From NCBI RefSeq assembly GCF_001458195.1, contig NZ_CYPU01000036.1, positions 1 through 49,577 on the forward strand: 49,577 bases of DNA, given 5' to 3'. This DNA comes from Ruegeria atlantica. GTDB taxonomy: Bacteria; Pseudomonadota; Alphaproteobacteria; Rhodobacterales; Rhodobacteraceae. Position 1 is the stretch's first letter, and each line of letters opens with the position of its first letter. Made by a program: the position numbers and the translations under genes. Below, piece by piece: positions 43,387-49,577 of the stretch. The notes under the pieces were generated by a model. That model was not told the origin of the DNA. It saw only the letters and a list, made by a program, of their open reading frames with translations, and searched no databases.

Positions 43387-45200
43387 GTTTCACCTCCCGC
43401 CTCGTCTCGTTTGCCGGTGTGGGCTTCGAGGACTGTCAGGCCCGTGAGATACCAAACTCCGCTTTTCACTGAGACATCAAAAAGAGCGCGGTACTTAATG
43501 ACCCGTCTGTGCAAATGCCCCCAATGTCCGCCACTGACATAAGCATTCCAACTGGCTAAAATCTGCTGGCCGTCACCGAAACTTTCTGCTTCGTCAACTT
43601 TGATGCCATCAATTGCCTCGGTGCGGGCCAGGGCTCCAGAGGGTAAAGAAACTGACAAACCCCGTCGCATTTCCGCTCCGACGCCCTTTTGGTTTTCGAT
43701 TGGCACGAAGGGATCGAGCGATGCCTGAAAAACTGCTTCATCGACGCTCAGCATGGCGATACTTGCGTTTTTCAGAATCCCATCAAGGACTTGCGACGCT
43801 TCGCTCTGGCGGAGATCTCCGGTTATTGGCAGACGAAGGTTTTGCGTCGCCCCGCTCGCCAGGAATGACAGGACGAATAAAAGTGTAGCGGGCGCACTTA
43901 ATGCGTAACGGCGCCAAGCTGAACTTCGCATCGCTGCGAATAAGGTGACCAGGGCTAATCCCAGAAGTATTAGGGAGACAATCGGGACATTGAGCTCTCG
44001 ACCACGCAACAGGACAACAGACTTGGGTTCCGGTGCAGACCACGAAGTCAAAAAGTTGTTCCAGACAACGGATGGGTCAGTGGTTGTAGCTGTTTCAGGA
44101 ACGCCGCCAGCCGGGTCTGATACACGAACGGGGACCGGGACGCTACGGTCGGAAAACAACTCCCATGTCAATTTAAGCTGATCGGGCAAATCATCGTGAG
44201 GGTAGCTCAGTATCGCGCCAAACATCGCGGTGTCGCGATCCGTGAATTCAGGAAATTCCAGCACATTCAGTCCCCTGAGCCCCACGGAAACCTGCTCAAC
44301 GCGGACGGTCGATGGCTGCCTTTGCATTCCATCAATTTCGATTGGATTGCTCTTCGCAAGCAGTTCTATGGCATCCTGTTTGACTTTCGCGACTGCATGG
44401 GCATCAAGAACAGGCTGATCTTTCAAATCCAGATTTCCCCACGCCGCAAGATCGCGCAGTCGAAAAATGATCTCGTGGCGAACTTCCTTCGGTTCGATGG
44501 AAATAAAGGACATTATCGGAGCAGTGTTGTGGCGGGTAATAATTCTGTTTTCAAATGAACTGTACCAAGGGTCATCCCAATCCAATATCATCGTTTCAGC
44601 GACTGAGAGGTAACGATAATCGCTGACGGCAATGTCTTTGTGCCATGATAGGAACCCAATTGTGACCGTCGGTCTTCCACCCGCGTCAGTCGGCGGAACA
44701 ACTGTTATTTCTTCAGGCTGTCCGGTGAATGGATAATCAAACTCAGCATAGATCACATCTGGTGTTCGCGGCGCGGGCGTTGGTGGTGCAGGCATGCCCG
44801 CAATGCGAATTGGCATCGGTCGGTCTGCACGGGGGCGAAGTTCGGCAATATTGACAATTGGGGCCACAACCGTGTCGCCAATGCTGACCTTGAATGCTGC
44901 CGCTGGGTTTTTGGAAAGTAAAACCGGATTTAGCGAGTTTGCTTCTGGTCGAACGACCGCAGGAAGAAAGAAAGCGTAATCCTTGAGGTCAATCTCCAAA
45001 GCCACCCGAACACGATCTTCCAGCACCCGGACTTCAGCGAAGTTTGGGGCACTCTCTGCGCCGTTTGTATTGAGATAATCCGCCCGCAGCTCGCCACTTG
45101 CCAACATCAGCAAAGCAATGATCGCCGCTGCCAAATGTTTAAGGCGGGAGGGGGCCGCCGCACAAGCGGCCCAGTCCATATTGCGTTTCATCAGAGCCAT
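43383..45200 (-). CDS. Exported protein of unknown function with two central-to-C-terminal membrane segments
   Basis: This 605-residue protein is not one I recognise. It starts with a signal peptide (hydrophobic residues about 20-38, likely cut after GELRA). A periplasmic region of about 370 residues follows, beta-rich, with a proline-rich stretch (GMPAPPTPAPRTP). Two membrane segments lie at about 407-428 and 435-455, and a C-terminal domain (about 460-605) contains LRQSEASQVLDGIL and HWGHLHRRVIKYRALFDV. The start could be residue 1 or residue 4. It lies two bases from the metallo-hydrolase gene and is coupled to the HupE-like gene, so it is the core of this operon. Its C-terminal domain faces the same side as the first if both segments cross. 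Confidence 0.7.
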   Translation of the reverse strand: MALMKRNMDWAACAAAPSRLKHLAAAIIALLMLASGELRADYLNTNGAESAPNFAEVRVLEDRVRVALEIDLKDYAFFLPAVVRPEANSLNPVLLSKNPAAAFKVSIGDTVVAPIVNIAELRPRADRPMPIRIAGMPAPPTPAPRTPDVIYAEFDYPFTGQPEEITVVPPTDAGGRPTVTIGFLSWHKDIAVSDYRYLSVAETMILDWDDPWYSSFENRIITRHNTAPIMSFISIEPKEVRHEIIFRLRDLAAWGNLDLKDQPVLDAHAVAKVKQDAIELLAKSNPIEIDGMQRQPSTVRVEQVSVGLRGLNVLEFPEFTDRDTAMFGAILSYPHDDLPDQLKLTWELFSDRSVPVPVRVSDPAGGVPETATTTDPSVVWNNFLTSWSAPEPKSVVLLRGRELNVPIVSLILLGLALVTLFAAMRSSAWRRYALSAPATLLFVLSFLASGATQNLRLPITGDLRQSEASQVLDGILKNASIAMLSVDEAVFQASLDPFVPIENQKGVGAEMRRGLSVSLPSGALARTEAIDGIKVDEAESFGDGQQILASWNAYVSGGHWGHLHRRVIKYRALFDVSVKSGVWYLTGLTVLEAHTGKRDEAGGET

Positions 45201-45202
45201 CC

Positions 45203-46498
45203 TCAGTTCGGCAAAGGCACGTTTGTGCCGAACATATCGTTGGTTTCGGCGTAGATTTCCTCGATCAGATCGCTAAAGACCTCGCGGCCCTCCAGAAGGA
45301 AGTCAGTGAAACCGACCATTTCTGCGGGATCTGCTGGCAACTTCTCTGTCACAGAGGGCAACGGCCAGACATCTTCGTTGATCACAGCCATCCGCACACG
45401 GATGTCATCCTTGGTGATGTTCCAGACCATGTAATCCGTTGCCATCGACAGCGGGCCATCATAGGTCTTGCGGATCTGTTGCTCGACAATTGTTGAAGTG
45501 TCGAAGTCATTAAAGAAATGGTAAGCAACAGCCATGCGCGGCTCAGTCATCGACATCACTTTGCCCATCATGGATGGTTCGGTGTGAACCTGCGTTCCGA
45601 CATTCAGGGCATCTTCAACCGGCCATTTCTGCTTTTTCACCAAAAGCTCCGGGGGCAAAAAGCTCTCGTGAATAGAAATATCCGCGCCTTTGGTATACTC
45701 GATGTACCATTTGTTCGGATAGGTATCGCTCGTGAACGCAAACAGTAGATCATTCCATGCCAGCGTGTAGCTGACTGAACCATCCAACGCATGCACCGCC
45801 GGCATTGTGCGGATTACAACGTCATTCTCGTCGTAGATGATTTCGTTTTCGAGCTTGTAGTCGAACTCGTTCATCTCGATCTCCAGACCCAGTGTGTTCA
45901 CGTTTCCCAAACGCGATGCAGAATCCCACGTCATCATCTGTTTCATACCCTCGACCGCATGAGCAGTTCCCAGCTCGGGCTCGGCACCGCTGGGTCCCCA
46001 GACACGCAACGGTCTTTGCCGGTTGCCAATGACCCCACCGACCCAGAGGGCATCCAGATCGCCGATGTGATCGGCATGCAGGTGCCCGATGAAAACCTTG
46101 TCGAGGTAGTCATAGGGGATCGCCAGGCCACTCAACCGCTCTGCCGACCCTGTACCGATGTCGAAAATGAATTTGTCGCCATTTCCAAGTTCAACCAAAA
46201 AACAAGCCGCCGCTTGGGCAGGTCGGGCATTTGGCATCCCGGTGCCGCACGCCGTCACCCGCATTTCGTCTTCGGCTATATCCTCCGTTCCCGGATAATA
46301 GACGTCTCGTTCGGCCAGCGCCTTCACGGGTGAGAAAGTTGGGGCGGCTTCGTCGGCGTAGGCAGCAGATGGAAACAGAATTTGCTCCACCACCTCCCCG
46401 GTGACCCGCGTGGTTTCATCTGGAGCTATGACCCAAGCGCCAAAGGCAAGACCGGCGACAAACACTGTCGACAACCTTAGTAGAGTTCTCCGTTTCAT
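45203..46498 (-). CDS. Exported metallo-beta-lactamase-fold hydrolase (GntH-like)
   Basis: This 431-residue protein has a Tat-like signal (KRR followed by a hydrophobic run to about residue 25) and an MBL domain from about residue 78. Metal ligands are in HLHADHIGD (H139, H141, D143, H144), AVHALDG, FTSDTYP, and a late YHFFND. Blocks such as VELGNGDKFIFDIGTGS and PLRVWGPSGAEPELG resemble the group often named after guanitoxin-biosynthesis GntH, but no other guanitoxin gene is present, so that role is not supported. It is the first gene of the four-gene operon and faces the regulator at 46703. The substrate is unknown and would be in the periplasm. Confidence 0.82.
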   Translation of the reverse strand: MKRRTLLRLSTVFVAGLAFGAWVIAPDETTRVTGEVVEQILFPSAAYADEAAPTFSPVKALAERDVYYPGTEDIAEDEMRVTACGTGMPNARPAQAAACFLVELGNGDKFIFDIGTGSAERLSGLAIPYDYLDKVFIGHLHADHIGDLDALWVGGVIGNRQRPLRVWGPSGAEPELGTAHAVEGMKQMMTWDSASRLGNVNTLGLEIEMNEFDYKLENEIIYDENDVVIRTMPAVHALDGSVSYTLAWNDLLFAFTSDTYPNKWYIEYTKGADISIHESFLPPELLVKKQKWPVEDALNVGTQVHTEPSMMGKVMSMTEPRMAVAYHFFNDFDTSTIVEQQIRKTYDGPLSMATDYMVWNITKDDIRVRMAVINEDVWPLPSVTEKLPADPAEMVGFTDFLLEGREVFSDLIEEIYAETNDMFGTNVPLPN

Positions 46499-46522
46499 AA
46501 TTGCTGATCCTCCAATGAATTT

Positions 46523-46557
46523 GGTGAAACCTGCGCTTGCGCAAGCGAACTGTCACC
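46523..46557. promoter_or_regulatory. Near-palindrome in the divergent region, candidate operator
   Basis: A perfect 14-base palindrome, CGCTTGCGCAAGCG, lies at 46534-46547. It is flanked by GGTGA (46523-46527) and TCACC (46553-46557), giving a 35-base inverted repeat with one base of offset. It lies 25 bases upstream of the metallo-hydrolase start and about 145 before the regulator gene. A dimeric regulator site is the simplest reading; a hairpin in the 5' leader is the alternative. Confidence 0.6.
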
Positions 46558-46702
46558 TTGATCCTTCGGCTTTAGGGTTGCCGAATGAATTCAGTGGCTT
46601 CATGATCGGAATTGAATGCAAAAATTGTAATGTATTCACGGTGATTCAGGGGTGATTCACGTTTTTATCGAGCGATCAGATGCTTCGCCGTGAGGAGTGA
46701 TA

Positions 46703-48073
46703 TTGAAACAGACTCAGGCAGTTGAGGGACAAAGGCAGATAACTAATGCTGATGTTCGCGCAGCACTGGAAAGCATCCTTGCGAATGAGATGTTCTCTCA
46801 GAGTGAGCGCCTCAGCGGGTTTCTGAAATACATAGTGGACGAAGCGCTTGCCGGGCGAGGTGATGCAATTCGCGGCAAGACGATAGCGCAGGATGTTTAT
46901 GAACGCGTGCCTCAGGATAGCGGCGATCCCGAGAACATCGTTCGCGTACATGCACGCCAGTTGCGCCAGAATTTGGGCATGTACTATGAGACCGAAGGAA
47001 AGCGGGATCCGGTACATATCCATCTGGACAGTGGCGGATACTGCCCGAGGTTTGAGTATGTGGATGTCCCCACACGAACGCCCACACCGAGCCGGAAGCG
47101 TTCTGCTCTGACGATGCTGTCAGTGTTTGTTATCGGAGGGGGGCTGGGTGCCCTAATCGCTAATACAACCTTGAAACAACCCGTAGAAGTTCAGAACCCG
47201 GATGCACAGGCCGCGTCACAACATGAGCAACTGACACGACAGGCTCTACTGGAGAAATCGGCGGCGGCTTTGCAGGCTGCCAACTTCGCGGAACAGGCCC
47301 GCGGCTTGATTTTTCCAATTTTTGAACGATCCAGGCAGGAACTTCTAACCGGAGTCTTCCAACATATCATTTCCACTGATCCGGAGTATTTTGGGGGCTA
47401 TGCCGGTGCCGCTCAAACGCTCGCTACAAAGGCAATCCTCACACCAAAGGGATCAGAGAGAGAAGAGATCACTGCGCTTGCTGGAGCTATGGCGCAGAAG
47501 GCGCTTACGCTCGGCCCAACTGAACCATGGGTTCAATCTGCGCTCGCATGGGCGGAAGTTGCCAAAGGTGATTATGAAGCGGCTTACCGACTGTCTTCCC
47601 GAGCGAAGGATATGACTTCCCAAGACGGTCACGTATTGGATTTTCACGGTGCGATATCACTCTTTTCCGGACGGTTTGAAGAGGCAATTGAAGCGGCTGA
47701 TCGCACCAATCTCAAAGGTCGAAGCAATCAACGATTTGCCAACCGCAATATATATGGCGCAGCGAATTATCATCTCGGCAATAATGAGAAAACGCTGGAG
47801 GGATTTGAGGCCGCTGCTGCATTCGGAGACCCTTTGAGTGCGCCATCTTTGGCCTACCAGGCAGCCGCACTGCAACGATTGGGGCGAGTCACTGAGGCAA
47901 ATAGTAAACTGGCGGAACTTAACCGCGCCTGGCCTAATGCACCGCTCGGGATAATGTTCGCAGGGATCTATCAAAACCACGAACACGTCGAAGAAATCCT
48001 CGCGCCTCTACGGGAACTCGGATGGACTTCCAAAGTTGCAAATGACGAAGGCAACGCGACTGCGAGGGATTGA
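46703..48073 (+). CDS. Membrane-anchored wHTH-TPR regulator
   Basis: This roughly 456-residue protein has an N-terminal DNA-binding-like domain (to about residue 110) of the type that precedes TolB or TPR domains in ToxR/CadC-like proteins: SERLSGFLKYIVDEAL, GKTIAQDVYER, NIVRVHARQLRQNLGMYYE. One membrane segment follows (about residues 136-157), then a long region of TPR-like helical repeats on the far side. The start is taken as TTG at 46703, with GGAG five bases upstream; a GTG at 46697 overlaps that site. Its divergence from the metallo-hydrolase operon suggests that it controls it. Confidence 0.75.
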   Translation: MKQTQAVEGQRQITNADVRAALESILANEMFSQSERLSGFLKYIVDEALAGRGDAIRGKTIAQDVYERVPQDSGDPENIVRVHARQLRQNLGMYYETEGKRDPVHIHLDSGGYCPRFEYVDVPTRTPTPSRKRSALTMLSVFVIGGGLGALIANTTLKQPVEVQNPDAQAASQHEQLTRQALLEKSAAALQAANFAEQARGLIFPIFERSRQELLTGVFQHIISTDPEYFGGYAGAAQTLATKAILTPKGSEREEITALAGAMAQKALTLGPTEPWVQSALAWAEVAKGDYEAAYRLSSRAKDMTSQDGHVLDFHGAISLFSGRFEEAIEAADRTNLKGRSNQRFANRNIYGAANYHLGNNEKTLEGFEAAAAFGDPLSAPSLAYQAAALQRLGRVTEANSKLAELNRAWPNAPLGIMFAGIYQNHEHVEEILAPLRELGWTSKVANDEGNATARD

Positions 48074-48734
48074 GCCGAGTTCTGATCCAATACTATTTTT
48101 GGGATCGATTGGCTTTTGACAAATGATTGACTCCACGACTACTGCGGTCATTGGAGTACTTGCAGCGAACTACAAGCTTGTCCGCGTCTCAATTGTCGAA
48201 CCTAGATGCAGCGAAAGCGCGGTTTGAAGTCTGGCGAGATCAGTGCGGGTGAATGTCCGGTTCAGTGAAACTCACTGCATCGCTTATAAGTTCCCGCTGC
48301 AGGTGCGAGGTATTGCTGCAAGAGCGAAAGCCGCGTCGGCAAAAGGCGGGTTTGTCCGCTTACCGGACGCATGCACGCGCAGAGGTCAAGTAGCTTGGGA
48401 AAGGCAGGTAAGGGCTCTATCCACCAGTCGGCGACAACCGCAGAGAATGACGGTAGAGAGCCCTCTTTGTCGAATGCTGCGCCAGCCACGGATGGCAGAA
48501 ATACACAGTTTGTGTACTTTGCAAAGCCCGCCTTTCGGTCTGGGGACACAGCATGCAACCGCTGCACTGCCGCATAAAAAGCGGTCATTGCGAACCCCAT
48601 GCCGCAGATTCTCTGTTCAGAGGGTAGCTAGGCGGACAAAACCGCCATTCGGAACATCAGTACGGAAAGAAGCTATCGGTTCTCGACTACTGTTTCCACT
48701 TACGGTTTGGTCTCCTTTTGAATTTGACTATCTT
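48074..48734. other. Long intergenic stretch, 661 bases
   Basis: No gene is supported. Open frames occur on both strands over the same bases (for example 48243-48752 plus and 48262-48600 minus), but they are rich in Arg, Ser, Cys and Pro, lack ribosome sites and match no family I know. The stretch contains an element bounded by inverted repeats, listed separately. Confidence 0.6.
48345..48646. repeat. About 300-base element bounded by 15-base inverted repeats
   Basis: GGCGGGTTTGTCCGC at 48345-48359 matches, as an inverted repeat with one mismatch, GCGGACAAAACCGCC at 48632-48646; the similarity extends a few bases outward. The inside has no protein-like frame. It could be a miniature mobile element, a dispersed intergenic repeat or a structured RNA. 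Only one copy is in the window. Confidence 0.6.
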
Positions 48735-49577
48735 CTACAAGTGATCGGTTAAAGACTTGTTCAACTCGGCACGCAGCACTTTGATAAAGTCTCTTTCGAG
48801 GCGTGATTGCAAACGGTTGTCTCGGTAGAGAATGGAAATTGGCATCGGTTGCTCTTGCCAATCATGCAGCAACTGGGTCAGACGGCCTTTCGCCAAGTCT
48901 CCAGCGGCAGCAATAGTCGTGGAAATTGCCACGCCGCGGCCTGATATGGCTTCATTCGTAACGTCACGAACATCATCAATTGCAAATTGCGGTTCAAACG
49001 ATTGGGCCCAGTTCCTGCCGTCTTCATGACGCAGAATAAGTGGCACGTGTGGGCCGGGTGCGGTCACGATATGGTCGCTGAGTTGGTCAGGATGCGCAAT
49101 TTCGGAATGCGTCCCCACATATTCCGGTGAGGCGACCAGAATGCGGCGGGTATGCCCTACTCGAGCAGCGATCAAGTCACTGTCGGGTAGTCCACCTATC
49201 ACCAAGGCCAAGTGCGTATTGGTGTCCAAACGTTGGACAGGTCGGTTGTTCAGAGCTAAATCAAATTTCGTATTTGGGTGCGCCTCCAAAAAGACGCTGA
49301 TTGTCTGACGTATACCAAAGTGCAGCAAGCTGGGTGGGATATGCATGGCCAGGTGTCCAGCGTAGTCTGAATGCCAATCATCCAATTCATTCAAGGCCTG
49401 CGCCACACTCTGCATCGCCGGTCGAAGGCGCGCGTTCAACTCATCGCCGCGTGGTGTCAAGGAAAGCCGATTGGCGCCGCGATCAAACAGCTTCTCTCCA
49501 ATGGCCGCTTCCAGATTAGCCATTCGGCGGCTAAGGCTAGGCTTGGGTGTCCCATCTTCACGCGCGGCGGCCGCGAT
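48735..49577 (-). CDS. LysR-family transcriptional regulator, N-terminus cut by window edge
   Basis: The visible 280 residues start inside the helix-turn-helix: SLSRRMANLEAAIGEKLFDR is the end of the LysR recognition helix and wing (about residues 30-50 of a full protein). A linker helix and the two-lobed effector domain follow, with VGHTRRILVASPEYV and ISGRGVAIS as typical blocks. The frame is open to the window edge without a plausible start, so the gene continues outside. No target can be assigned, as the upstream neighbour is not visible. Confidence 0.9.
   Translation of the reverse strand: MAAAAREDGTPKPSLSRRMANLEAAIGEKLFDRGANRLSLTPRGDELNARLRPAMQSVAQALNELDDWHSDYAGHLAMHIPPSLLHFGIRQTISVFLEAHPNTKFDLALNNRPVQRLDTNTHLALVIGGLPDSDLIAARVGHTRRILVASPEYVGTHSEIAHPDQLSDHIVTAPGPHVPLILRHEDGRNWAQSFEPQFAIDDVRDVTNEAISGRGVAISTTIAAAGDLAKGRLTQLLHDWQEQPMPISILYRDNRLQSRLERDFIKVLRAELNKSLTDHL

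Noticed and set aside
45203..46498. Guanitoxin biosynthesis gene cluster
   Set aside because: Only the MBL protein resembles GntH; none of the other biosynthetic enzymes is near, and the protein carries an export signal.
48243..48752. 169-codon plus-strand gene
   Set aside because: It lacks a ribosome site, has biased Arg/Ser/Cys/Pro composition, competes with an open frame on the other strand and overlaps the inverted-repeat element and the LysR end.
1..49577. CRISPR array, prophage, tRNA or rRNA genes
   Set aside because: No regularly spaced repeats, phage structural genes, integrase or cloverleaf-forming segments were noticed on reading; a dedicated scan was not possible.

Overview
The window looks like a marine alphaproteobacterium of the roseobacter type (Rhodobacteraceae). 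This is inferred from moderately high GC, tightly packed ATGA-coupled operons, a TRAP transporter, and many Gfo/Idh, SDR and enolase-superfamily sugar-acid enzymes; no rRNA or tRNA is present to confirm it. Most of the window (367-36054) is a dense sugar-acid catabolic island. It is bracketed by two related IS6-family insertion sequences in the same orientation: the 3' end of one at 1-366, and a complete one at 36267-37084 that sits against a fragment of a third copy (36055-36266).

Island layout. (a) 367-4766, plus strand: an RbsC-type ABC permease cut by the IS, a second intact permease, an enolase-superfamily enzyme, a zinc alcohol dehydrogenase and a KduD-like SDR, nearly all overlapping. 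(b) 4797-11559, minus strand: three Gfo/Idh oxidoreductases and mannonate dehydratase (uxuA) in one coupled run, then a 3-hydroxyisobutyrate-dehydrogenase-like enzyme, a TIM-barrel sugar isomerase and a YjbQ protein. (c) 11662-14223, plus strand: uxaC and uxuB. (d) 14210-16842, minus strand: a beta-hydroxyacid dehydrogenase with a YihU-like motif, an EamA transporter and kdgK. (e) 16982-25214, minus strand: a TRAP operon, dctP - Gci-like cycloisomerase - dctQ - dctM - PhyH dioxygenase - UxaA-family dehydratase - Gfo/Idh, with a GntR/FCD regulator (25412) diverging from it. (f) 26059-27911, minus strand: a DenD-like and a LtnD/GarR-like dehydrogenase. (g) 28093-33051, plus strand: SDR - IlvD/Edd dehydratase - FAH hydrolase - D-2-hydroxyacid dehydrogenase - LysE exporter. 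(h) 33099-35805: an idnO-like gene divergent from idnD, which is coupled to a second PhyH gene.

Together uxaC, uxuB, uxuA and kdgK give the complete glucuronate-to-KDPG route; the KDPG aldolase is not here. The UxaA- and Gci-like enzymes suggest feeding from other uronates or aldarates. The enolase/Zn-ADH/KduD module looks like a way to invert C5 of a 2-keto-3-deoxy acid so that it enters as KDG. Block (g) matches the non-phosphorylating route in which a 2,4-diketo-3-deoxy acid is hydrolysed to pyruvate plus a small hydroxyacid.

Right of the IS (37085 onward) gene content changes and much of it is AT-richer: a truncated HdeD/DUF308 gene, a ClsC-like phospholipase D, a DHA2 MFS exporter, then a four-gene minus-strand operon (secreted metallo-beta-lactamase-fold protein, a 605-residue exported protein of unknown function, a HupE/UreJ-like membrane protein, a YiaV-like HlyD protein). 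That operon diverges from a membrane-anchored wHTH-TPR regulator across a near-perfect palindrome. It is the best candidate here for an undescribed system. A 661-bp non-coding stretch holding an element bounded by inverted repeats, and a partial LysR regulator, end the window.
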